Positions 17,846 to 26,163 of a DNA stretch of 64,000 nt are shown in pieces (within the stretch, counting starts at the first letter, position 1; every line of letters begins with the position of its first letter). The stretch lies in NCBI GenBank assembly GCA_002347035.1, contig DEAM01000027.1, positions 32,261-96,260 of the forward strand, given 5' to 3'. The stretch is from Gemmatimonadales bacterium UBA2982. GTDB lineage: Bacteria > Gemmatimonadota > Gemmatimonadetes > Longimicrobiales > Gaopeijiaceae. A program made the position numbers and the translations under genes. A model generated the notes under the pieces. The model saw only the letters and a program-made list of their open reading frames with translations, did not search any database and had not been told where the DNA came from.

Positions 17846-19234
17846 ATGGAAGAGCAGCGGGCCCACTGGAGTTCCAGCACCGGCTTCGTCCTCGCAGCAA
17901 CGGGTAGTGCAATCGGCCTAGGCAACCTCTGGAAATTCCCCTTCATCACCTGGGAAAACAACGGGGGAGCCTTCGTCCTCGTCTATCTGCTCTGTATCGC
18001 TGCCGTCGGTCTCCCAATCATGATGGCAGAGCTGCTTATCGGCCGAAAGACGCAGAAAAGCGTAGTGGGCGCTCTAAAAGAGGCCGTTGGCCCAGCGTGG
18101 GGAATCGTAGGCCTCTGGGGAGTGCTGTGCGGCTTCATACTCCTTAGCTACTACACAGTCATTGCAGGCTGGTCACTCTTCTACTTTACACAGACGGCTG
18201 GCTGGACTCTGGGCGGTGTACCCGAAGGACTCGCTATTGGGGATCTCTTCGGTCAGCAAGTTGCAAATAGCCCACTGCAATTCGGACTTTCCCTGCTGTT
18301 TAGCGTGGCCACTGTGTCGGTTGTGTACTTCGGCGTGCAGAGGGGCATCGAGCGCATTGCCCGACTCTTCCTCCCGGTACTTTTTGGTATTTTAGTGCTC
18401 CTTCTCGTAAGCGCTCTCGGTATGAGCGGATCAGGTGAAGCACTAGCCTTCATCTTCCGTCCCAGCTTTTCAGAGCTTGAGCCGGAAGGCGTTTTAGAGG
18501 CTCTCGGCCACTCATTTTTCACCCTTTCGCTTGGTATGGGAGCGATGGTGACATACGGCTCCTACATCAGCAGGAGCCAATCAATCGTAAAAGCCTCGGC
18601 GATGATCGTCTTGCTTGATACAGTTATTGCCCTAATAGCAAGCATAATCATGTTCTCGGTCATCTTCTCAGTCGCGGGGATGGCTGAACAGGTAGGAGGG
18701 TCCACGGTGGGCATGCTCTTCATATCGTTACCTGAGCTCTTCTACAACGAAGTGCCGTTCGGCACGGTGCTAGGCCCACTTTTCTATGTTCTAGTCGCAC
18801 TAGCTGCCCTCACGTCGACCATGTCCCTACTGGAAGTCGTGACGAGCTATGTGATCGATGAGCATGGTGTCCAACGTCAAATAGCTACAATCGCATGCGG
18901 AGCCACTGTCTTTATATTCACGATCTTCGCAGCAATTTCTTTCGGCAATGTTCCGTTCTTCTCTACCCTAGCTCTCTTCGATGGAAAGACGGGTTGGTTC
19001 GAAACTGCCGATCACTTTGTGTCAAATTGGATGCTGCCCACTGGCGGCCTTGCTGTGACACTCGCAGCTGGTTGGTTCATGACTAGACAATCGACGGAGT
19101 CCGAACTCGTAGACGGCACGGAGCCGCGTTGGTTCAGGTACGGGGCCTGGCGTCTTTTCATCCGCTTCGTAGCACCTCTAGCCGTTACCGCAATCATCGT
19201 CGCGGTATTCTTTTTTGGTGCGGACTTCAGCTGA
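17846..19234 (+). CDS. Sodium-dependent transporter, NSS family
   Basis: A neurotransmitter:sodium symporter family protein (462 aa, about 11-12 helices) for sodium-driven uptake of amino acids or similar compounds. TM1 carries the hallmark TGSAIGLGNLWKFPF, whose unwound centre binds substrate and sodium in LeuT-type proteins. The start ATG has GGAG about 9 nt upstream. No small MetS-type subunit gene is seen. Its 3' end overlaps the opening of the following DUF5916 gene by 17-20 nt, implying translational coupling of uptake and an outer-membrane protein. Confidence 0.92.
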   Translation: MEEQRAHWSSSTGFVLAATGSAIGLGNLWKFPFITWENNGGAFVLVYLLCIAAVGLPIMMAELLIGRKTQKSVVGALKEAVGPAWGIVGLWGVLCGFILLSYYTVIAGWSLFYFTQTAGWTLGGVPEGLAIGDLFGQQVANSPLQFGLSLLFSVATVSVVYFGVQRGIERIARLFLPVLFGILVLLLVSALGMSGSGEALAFIFRPSFSELEPEGVLEALGHSFFTLSLGMGAMVTYGSYISRSQSIVKASAMIVLLDTVIALIASIIMFSVIFSVAGMAEQVGGSTVGMLFISLPELFYNEVPFGTVLGPLFYVLVALAALTSTMSLLEVVTSYVIDEHGVQRQIATIACGATVFIFTIFAAISFGNVPFFSTLALFDGKTGWFETADHFVSNWMLPTGGLAVTLAAGWFMTRQSTESELVDGTEPRWFRYGAWRLFIRFVAPLAVTAIIVAVFFFGADFS

Positions 19235-21614
19235 CCCGTCGGTTCGGAGATGTCACCGTCAAGCTGACCCGGTAAGACTCTCTCGAAGATCTGGGTTTGG
19301 TACGTCGTTTTTTATATTTGCGACTGCCCTTGCTGTCGGGCCTCAAGCAGCAGCACAAGTGAATTCAGGTCGTTTGCTGAATGAAGGAACATCTCAAGAC
19401 ACCCTACTGCCCACGGAATCCTTCGGTCTTCTTCCGAATCGACCTCGAGTCACCCCTACAAGGACAGACACAGCACCTGTCATCGATGGCGTCCTGGACG
19501 ACGAGGTATGGATCACTGCCGCTCATATCACCGAATTCACCCAGCAGCAGCCACTCGATGGAGCCCCCGCCACTGAGGCGACGGAGGTCTACATCGCCTA
19601 CGATTCTGACCATATCTACTTCGGGTTCCACGCCCACTACGAGGACCCCTCGATCATGCGATCGAACCTTGGTGAGCGAGACCGAATGTGGTCAGATGAT
19701 CTCATGACAGTCTATTTCGACACCTTCTTAGACCAACAAAGAGGTTATGACTTTGACGTAAACGGACATGGTGTGCAGGGGGATGGCATTATCTCCGCAG
19801 GTGGCGGGAGTGGCAGAGGCGGGCCGAGTTCTGATCCTATTCCACGGGCTGATCGTTCTTGGAATGCCCTCTTCGAAACGGGTGGCCAGATTGTGGAAGA
19901 TGGTTTCACTGCTGAAATGGCAATTCCATTCAAGAGCCTACGTTACCCTCAACCAGCTGAGGGCGAGCCCCATCGATGGGGCTTCCAGATTGTCCGCGAG
20001 GTGAAGGGTAGGGACCAAGAGAACCAGGTCTGGGCACCTATGACTCGCGACGAGACTAGCTTCTTCGCCCAGATGGGGCTGCTCGAAGGGCTCACCGAAC
20101 TTTCTACCAGCCGCAATCTCGAGGTCCTTCCGACTTTCACGACAATTAGATACGGCGAGATCAATCCCAGCCTTCCGGGGGGGCCAGCCTTCGATAACCA
20201 AGGCGCAAATCGGGATGCCGGAGTAAACCTTAAGTACGGGATAACATCGAACATCATCGCTGACTTCACTGTCAATCCAGACTTCTCACAGATTGAGTCG
20301 GACCTACCTCAGATCGAAGTCAACCAAAGAGACCCCCTATTTTTCTCTGAGCTGCGGCCCTTTTTCGTAGAGGGTGCTGAGATCTTCAGCATTATTGCAC
20401 CGGTCACGCTCGTGCATACCCGAACGATTGTCGATCCCGACTATGGAGCGAAGATATCAGGGCAGATAGGCGCATTTTCAGCAGGTGTGCTTGCAGCTAA
20501 CGACCGGGCACCTGGCAAAATGGATAACTCTAGTGATCCGGCATTCGACCAACGGGCACAAACGTTCATCGGTCGATTACGCTATGACCTCTGGGGCGAG
20601 TCGAATGTTGGGGCAATATTCACTGACAGGGCATTTTTGGATGGCCACAGCCGCGTTGGTGGCCTGAGCAGCTACTTCCGGGTCAGTCCGACAATCATCG
20701 GTGATCTAACCTCTGTTCGATCCTGGAACAAAGAGCCTGGACTAGAGCAACGACAAGGGCACATGACATCCACACGCGTTGCCCAAACCGGCCGCAATCT
20801 CGGATGGACTTTATTTGGATACCAGATATCTCCCGACTTTCAAACCCAGGTTGGATTCGTCCGACGGCGCGATCAACGCAACATAGGCTCAACCGCGTCC
20901 TATCGATTCTGGCCTGAGAGCTGGGTGATCAACTGGGGACCTAGCGTCAGCTACCGTCGAAACTACGACTTCGCTGGCATCCTCCAAGATGAAAGCAGAA
21001 GCCTCCGGATGAACGTGCAATTTGCACGCAATATCAACCTTAACGGTAACTACAACTGGAACTTAGAACGTTGGCAGGGAATCGATTTTCTGCGGCAGGG
21101 TTTTTCTTTAGGCGGCAATGTAAATATGAGCCGCAGTTATTCCTTTGGTGGAAACTTCTCAAGGGGAGAGCAAATCTTCTATTCAGCCCCACTTCTTGGG
21201 CGCCAGGTCAACTGGAGCGTCAACGGGACCGTGCGACCGACCGACGCTTGGGAAACAAGCCTCAGTCTTCAATCCCGCAAACTCAGAAATCCAACCGATA
21301 ACAATAGAGAGCTCTTTTCCGTCAATATCGTTCGAGCACAAACGTATTTTCAATTTACAGAGCGGCTTGGCCTGAGAAATATCACCGAGTTCAATACTGC
21401 GGATGAGACGTTTGATCTCAACATACTTTTGAATTACCGGGTAAATGCTGGCACGGTGCTGTACCTGGGGTACGACGACCACTATCAACAAGCTGACCTT
21501 ATCGAGGGGGACATCGATGACGACGGCTTTCTCGAACAACTCTACTACACTCAAGGGCTCAAGCGAACAAACCGCGCAATATTCGCCAAATTCCAGTACC
21601 TGCTGCGCTACTAA
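19215..21614 (+). CDS. DUF5916 outer-membrane protein with CBM9-like N-terminal domain (paralog 1)
   Basis: The protein has a signal peptide ending in AAAQ, then a carbohydrate-binding family 9-like domain (APVIDGVLDDEVW, VYIAYDSDHIYFGFHAHYEDP) and a long C-terminal region of amphipathic strands typical of a beta-barrel. It ends in the aromatic KFQYLLRY, as expected for outer-membrane insertion. The only in-frame start candidates are TTG 19215 and GTG 19218, both inside the end of the NSS transporter gene, so the two proteins should be coupled. Function is unknown; it may bind or pass glycans or peptides. It is closely similar to the next gene, so the pair arose by tandem duplication. Confidence 0.85.
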   Translation: MVRTSADPSVRRCHRQADPVRLSRRSGFGTSFFIFATALAVGPQAAAQVNSGRLLNEGTSQDTLLPTESFGLLPNRPRVTPTRTDTAPVIDGVLDDEVWITAAHITEFTQQQPLDGAPATEATEVYIAYDSDHIYFGFHAHYEDPSIMRSNLGERDRMWSDDLMTVYFDTFLDQQRGYDFDVNGHGVQGDGIISAGGGSGRGGPSSDPIPRADRSWNALFETGGQIVEDGFTAEMAIPFKSLRYPQPAEGEPHRWGFQIVREVKGRDQENQVWAPMTRDETSFFAQMGLLEGLTELSTSRNLEVLPTFTTIRYGEINPSLPGGPAFDNQGANRDAGVNLKYGITSNIIADFTVNPDFSQIESDLPQIEVNQRDPLFFSELRPFFVEGAEIFSIIAPVTLVHTRTIVDPDYGAKISGQIGAFSAGVLAANDRAPGKMDNSSDPAFDQRAQTFIGRLRYDLWGESNVGAIFTDRAFLDGHSRVGGLSSYFRVSPTIIGDLTSVRSWNKEPGLEQRQGHMTSTRVAQTGRNLGWTLFGYQISPDFQTQVGFVRRRDQRNIGSTASYRFWPESWVINWGPSVSYRRNYDFAGILQDESRSLRMNVQFARNINLNGNYNWNLERWQGIDFLRQGFSLGGNVNMSRSYSFGGNFSRGEQIFYSAPLLGRQVNWSVNGTVRPTDAWETSLSLQSRKLRNPTDNNRELFSVNIVRAQTYFQFTERLGLRNITEFNTADETFDLNILLNYRVNAGTVLYLGYDDHYQQADLIEGDIDDDGFLEQLYYTQGLKRTNRAIFAKFQYLLRY

Positions 21615-21634
21615 CACCTTAATCGCCTCATAGA

Positions 21635-21670
21635 ATATCACCCTGCAATTAGGCAACCTTGGGGTGATAT
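21635..21670. repeat. Inverted repeat between the DUF5916 paralogs
   Basis: ATATCACCC (21635-21643) and GGGTGATAT (21662-21670) form a perfect 9-bp stem with an 18-nt loop, 20 bp after the first paralog. There is no T tract. It may slow or end transcription between the two genes, or be an operator. Confidence 0.4.
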
Positions 21671-21835
21671 GGAATTGAGAATGAAAGATTCCTACTCCAA
21701 GTCACCCTATTCGCATTAGCTTAGGGTCGCACATTACCCACCCCTTGATCGCATTCGCGATTTTTCCCAATCCCTCTGAACACAGACGACATCCTGAAAC
21801 CGTTAAATATCATTGCGCCAGCTTCCCTGCTGGGC

Positions 21836-24109
21836 TTGCTATTAATTTGCGAACACTCAGCCTTGGAGGCGCAGACCGGTGGGAGTGCAAGCATTGCTAG
21901 CCAACCGAATCCTGAGAGCTTCGGACTATTAGAAGGCCGGCCGCGCGTCACTCCCACACGCACTACTAACCCACCCGTAATTGATGGCATCCTCGACGAC
22001 GAAGTATGGCTGACAGCAGCCCACCTTACTGAGTTTACCCAGCAGTCACCTCTGGATGGGGCACCTGCCACAGAAGATACGGACGTTTACATCGCCTACG
22101 ACTCAGACAACATCTATTTCGGCTTCTACGCGCACTACGAAGACCCCTCGATCATGCGGGCAAACCGAGTGGAAAGGGATCGTGCGTCGATGGATGATCT
22201 GATGACGATCTACTTCGACACCTTTCTCGATCAACAGCGCGGATACGACTTCGATGTTAACGGCTATGGCGTGCAAGGTGATGGAGTCATGACCGTCACG
22301 GGCGGGAGAGGAGGAAGAAATAGCGGGCGTCCGGCAGCGGCCATTCCGTTTGCAGATCGTTCCTGGGACGCACTTTTCGATACGGGCGCTCAAATCGTAG
22401 AGGACGGCTACACAGCCGAGATGGCCATTCCCTTTAAAAGTTTGCGCTACCCGACTCCTCCTGAAGGAGAGCCGCACCGTTGGGGTTTTCAGATCGTACG
22501 CGAGGTAAAGAGTAAGAACGAGGAAAACCAAGTTTGGGCACCGATGTCACGCGACGAGGCAAGCTTTTTCGCTCAAATGGGTTTGATCGAAGGCATGATC
22601 GACCTTTCCACAAGCCGCAACATCGAGATCTTACCGACTTTCACGACGATCCAATATGGAGAGCTCGATACCACACAACCCATATTTACAAACCAAAACC
22701 CTGACCCGGATGCGGGCGTCAATCTAAAGTACGGACTCACATCCAATCTGACAGCCGACTTCACTGTCAATCCTGACTTTTCCCAGATCGAATCCGACCG
22801 GCCGCAGATCGAAGTGAACCAGCGGTACCCACTTTTCTTCAGCGAATTGCGCCCGTTCTTCGTTGAAGGTTCCGAGATTTTCAATGTGACTGCTCCCGTC
22901 ACTCTGGTGCACACTCGCACGATGGTCGACCCCGACTACGGAGCGAAACTCACCGGCCAGGTAGGACGTTTCACTCTCGGCGCGCTCGGTGCGAATGATC
23001 GAGCACCTGGCCGAGTGGATGACCAGACCAGCTCGGCGTTCGGACAGACAGCGAAAACATTCATCGGTCGGGCAAAGTTCGACCTGTACTCCGAGTCCCA
23101 TATCGGAGCTATGGTCACCGACCGTGAGTTTCTCGACGGCTATAGCCGGCTGGCAGGCCTCGACAGCAATTTCCGACTTGGGTCAGTGACAAGATTGGCG
23201 GTCAACGCGTTCGGAACCAACCGGCAACAACCTGGAAGCTCCGAGGACACTGGCAATTTCCTAGGTACGTTCCTCAGCTCAAGCGGCCGCAACCTGAACG
23301 CATCCGTTTTAGCATATCAAATCTCGCCTGATTTCCATACCGACGTCGGATTCGTCAGACGCCGTGACCAACGGAATACTCAGGCAAATATTGGCTACCG
23401 GTTTTGGCCAGAAGGCCAGTTGATCAACTGGGGTCCTTCGGTTAGTTACGGCCGCAACTATGATTTTGATGGAATCCTACAAGATGAGACGAAGAGCGCT
23501 CGGATGAGCTTCTCATTCGCCCGTAGCATAAGCCTGTACGGAAATGTCAATTACGACATGGAGCGCTGGAGTCAGATCGACTTTCAAAAGTCGCGCTTCG
23601 GGATCGGAGGCAGGGCTAACCCGAGCCGCAGTTACTCATTCGGTGGCAACTTCTCAGTAGGCAATGAGATCTTCTACTCAGAGGCGTTCCTCGGGCACCA
23701 GGTTAACTGGAGTGTTAACGGTTCCGTGCGTCCTACCGATGCGTTGCAGACCAACCTCAACTTCAGTCACCGACGGTTCACGGATCCAACGAATAACGAC
23801 GAAGTTAAGTTCGACGTCAAAATCATCCGCGCGCAGAGTACGTTCCAGTTCACGGATCGACTCGGGCTTCGAAATATCACGGAATGGAACACCGAGGACC
23901 GGACGTTCGACTTCAATATGCTGTTCAATTACACGGTTAACGCCGGAACCGTGTTTTATGTTGGATATGATGACCACTACCAGCAGGGCGACTTGCTTAG
24001 GGGTGATACCAACAGTGACGGCTTCCTTGAGCAGCTCTATTGGACGAAGCAGTTACAGCGCACAAACCGGGCGATCTTCATGAAGTTCCAGTACCTGTTC
24101 CGGTACTAA
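21836..24109 (+). CDS. DUF5916 outer-membrane protein with CBM9-like N-terminal domain (paralog 2)
   Basis: This tandem paralog of the preceding gene shares the CBM9-like domain (PPVIDGILDDEVW), the VNPDFSQIES segment, the FFSELRPFFVEGSEIF segment, the barrel region and the C-terminal KFQYLFRY. The glycine-rich loop after YGVQGDGV differs from its sibling. The start is a problem. The first standard codon is TTG 21836, which falls inside the apparent signal peptide. In-frame codons upstream (from 21791) encode LKPLNIIAPASLLG, completing a good signal peptide, but offer only ATC or CTG as starts. Either initiation is non-standard or a base is wrong upstream. Confidence 0.85.
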   Translation: MLLICEHSALEAQTGGSASIASQPNPESFGLLEGRPRVTPTRTTNPPVIDGILDDEVWLTAAHLTEFTQQSPLDGAPATEDTDVYIAYDSDNIYFGFYAHYEDPSIMRANRVERDRASMDDLMTIYFDTFLDQQRGYDFDVNGYGVQGDGVMTVTGGRGGRNSGRPAAAIPFADRSWDALFDTGAQIVEDGYTAEMAIPFKSLRYPTPPEGEPHRWGFQIVREVKSKNEENQVWAPMSRDEASFFAQMGLIEGMIDLSTSRNIEILPTFTTIQYGELDTTQPIFTNQNPDPDAGVNLKYGLTSNLTADFTVNPDFSQIESDRPQIEVNQRYPLFFSELRPFFVEGSEIFNVTAPVTLVHTRTMVDPDYGAKLTGQVGRFTLGALGANDRAPGRVDDQTSSAFGQTAKTFIGRAKFDLYSESHIGAMVTDREFLDGYSRLAGLDSNFRLGSVTRLAVNAFGTNRQQPGSSEDTGNFLGTFLSSSGRNLNASVLAYQISPDFHTDVGFVRRRDQRNTQANIGYRFWPEGQLINWGPSVSYGRNYDFDGILQDETKSARMSFSFARSISLYGNVNYDMERWSQIDFQKSRFGIGGRANPSRSYSFGGNFSVGNEIFYSEAFLGHQVNWSVNGSVRPTDALQTNLNFSHRRFTDPTNNDEVKFDVKIIRAQSTFQFTDRLGLRNITEWNTEDRTFDFNMLFNYTVNAGTVFYVGYDDHYQQGDLLRGDTNSDGFLEQLYWTKQLQRTNRAIFMKFQYLFRY

Positions 24110-24191
24110 CTCAGCTTTTCGCTCGCACGCCGTCGACCTACATCGTAGTATGGGTAACTGCTCATAGGCTGCTGCTTTAGGACAAAGTGGC

Positions 24192-25490
24192 ATGGTACTA
24201 AATGGGGGGATCCGAGTGTTTCCTAGGATTGCGCCAGCTTTTCTTGCCACCGTTGGCCTTTCTCTCTTTAGTTTTGGAACAACCCCAGTCTGGGGACAAT
24301 TCCCAACTGTAACGCCCGAAGAAGTCGGGCTCTCTTCTGAGCGGTTAGCACGTGTAAGCGAAGCCTTTGAAGGCTACGCTGATGATGGCCGTATCGCGGG
24401 CGCAGTTGGTCTGGTTGCTAGACATGGAAAGCTCGCGTGGGCAAAAGCTTGGGGTATGCGAGACCTCGCGGCAGGTGATCCGATGGAAATAGACGACATC
24501 TTTCGCATCTTCTCCATGACCAAACCAATCACCAGTGTAGCGGTGATGATGCTCTGGGAAGAAGGTCACTTCCGGCTCGATGACCGTATTGGACGCTACC
24601 TTCCCGAACTCGGCAATATGGTAGTGGCGGACCTTGAGAGATCGACCAGTCCAGATGGCATCGTGACAGTGCCTGCCGAACGCCAGATTACAATCCGCGA
24701 CCTCCTTCGGCACACGTCGGGTCTAAGTTATGGCCTTACATTTGGACGTACGGCTGCCGACCAGGCGTTCGCCCGCGCCAATCCAACTGGCCAAACGACA
24801 TTAGCAGAAATGGTGACCGAGCTGGGAAAGCTTCCTCTCGCTCAGCAGCCCGGAACCGGTTGGCGCTATAGTGCAGCTACCGATGTCTTAGGTCGACTCG
24901 TCGAAGTCATTTCCGGACAGGCATTCGATGTCTTTCTACATGAACGTATTTTCGAGCCACTGAGCATGGATGACACGGCATTCTTTGTGCCGGACTCTAA
25001 ACGGGACCGTTTTACACAACTCTATGGGCATTCGCGGAGTGATCGGGCACTTGAGCTGCGTGGAGGCTCAGGTGACTACAGTCCTGCGGATACATTTTTT
25101 TCCGGCGGTAGTGGGTTGGTCTCGACCGCCCAGGATTATGCCCGACTCGCCCAGATGCTACTGAACGGAGGCCACTTGGACGGAGCTCAGATTCTTGGGC
25201 GGAAGACAATCGAACTGATGACAACCGACCATCTTGGAGATGACGGAGCAAGCTTCCTCCAGGCAGGCTGGGGGTTTGGACTCGGGTTCACGATGAAGAA
25301 TCAACCAGCCCTTGATGGCAACTCTGACTCGGTGGGAAACTATTTTTGGATGGGCATTGCAGGGACCTCCTTCTGGGTGGATCCTGAAGAAGACCTGATT
25401 GGAGTCTTCATGATCCAGATCCGTCCAAACCGAGACATCGGATTCCGGCAGCAGTTCAAGCGCCTTGTCTACCAGGCAGTGGTAAGCTGA
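24192..25490 (+). CDS. Exported serine hydrolase, beta-lactamase (class C/EstB-like) family
   Basis: A serine hydrolase with the penicillin-binding-protein fold, used by class C beta-lactamases, DD-peptidases and EstB-type esterases. The nucleophile motif is SMTK (Ser108, Lys111), the second motif is Tyr226-Ser-Ala, and the third region reads GIAGTSFWVDP, the pattern of the esterase-like branch. The N-terminus is a signal peptide ending PVWGQ. Start: ATG 24192 is open, but GTG 24216 has GGGGGGA 6 nt upstream and gives a more compact signal peptide. Probably an exported esterase or peptidase; beta-lactam resistance should not be assumed. Confidence 0.88.
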   Translation: MVLNGGIRVFPRIAPAFLATVGLSLFSFGTTPVWGQFPTVTPEEVGLSSERLARVSEAFEGYADDGRIAGAVGLVARHGKLAWAKAWGMRDLAAGDPMEIDDIFRIFSMTKPITSVAVMMLWEEGHFRLDDRIGRYLPELGNMVVADLERSTSPDGIVTVPAERQITIRDLLRHTSGLSYGLTFGRTAADQAFARANPTGQTTLAEMVTELGKLPLAQQPGTGWRYSAATDVLGRLVEVISGQAFDVFLHERIFEPLSMDDTAFFVPDSKRDRFTQLYGHSRSDRALELRGGSGDYSPADTFFSGGSGLVSTAQDYARLAQMLLNGGHLDGAQILGRKTIELMTTDHLGDDGASFLQAGWGFGLGFTMKNQPALDGNSDSVGNYFWMGIAGTSFWVDPEEDLIGVFMIQIRPNRDIGFRQQFKRLVYQAVVS

Positions 25491-25577
25491 CCTCCTTTTG
25501 GAGTCTCTGACAGAACCAGAGGCAGCCCTAGTTTCTCGAATGTCTCCCCCTAAACAAAGGAAACTTGAAGACCGGCA

Positions 25578-26087
25578 TCAGGCTCCGCCGGGGTCGACAC
25601 GCACAATCGTATAAACGAGTGATCCCGGGATCTCCGAAAAGTAGTGCGGAGTTCCTGCGGGAATGATGATCATGTCACCTTCGACAACCTGCCTGGTCAC
25701 GGCACCTTCCATACCTGTTCCGGTCACACTCGGCCCTGATGTCCCCCGTCGACGAGCTGTCCCCCCACCCCCACGCGGTCGCGGATCAATCAGTTGCCCA
25801 CCAGTGACGATCGTGCCGGAACCTTCAAGGATCGTGTAAACCTCGGTAACCTCCGTATGAATCGTGCCACCGACCACGTTCTCTGCAGGACCGCGCGAGA
25901 CTATCGCCACACTGACATCATAAGCACCCACGTCGATAGTCCGGATTGGCGTATCGATGATGCCCGGCGCAATCTCTGCCGTTGTCTCTAGAGTGTTTTC
26001 AATATCGGCGGCCGTCACATCGACCGCCGGAATTGGACTTAAGCCTACCTGCGCAAGAACAACCAGAGCTCCAAGGGTATTCGCCAC
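25578..26087 (-). CDS. Exported cupin-domain protein
   Basis: A small protein (169 aa) with a hydrophobic N-terminal leader and a single cupin beta-barrel. Cupin motif 1 is seen as GTIHTEVTEVYTILEGSGTIV and motif 2 as GDMIIIPAGTPHYFSEI, the latter retaining a likely metal-ligand His. Between them lies a flexible insert rich in Gly, Pro and Arg (PRPRGGGGTARRRG), longer than usual. It could bind a small ligand or act as an oxygenase or isomerase; nothing fixes the substrate. It converges on the serine hydrolase gene and lies 76 bp downstream of the acyl-CoA dehydrogenase gene's stop on the same strand side. Confidence 0.8.
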   Translation of the reverse strand: MANTLGALVVLAQVGLSPIPAVDVTAADIENTLETTAEIAPGIIDTPIRTIDVGAYDVSVAIVSRGPAENVVGGTIHTEVTEVYTILEGSGTIVTGGQLIDPRPRGGGGTARRRGTSGPSVTGTGMEGAVTRQVVEGDMIIIPAGTPHYFSEIPGSLVYTIVRVDPGGA

Positions 26088-26163
26088 AGATCCCTCCCCT
26101 TTTCAGTCGACCTTTAGGTATCACGCGCCACTTCACTTGATCGTATGAGACCTGACGCTTGGT

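Noticed and set aside
24192..25490. A beta-lactam resistance gene
   Set aside because: The motifs fit the broad class C/EstB-like family, and the third motif is of the esterase-like branch, so resistance should not be inferred.
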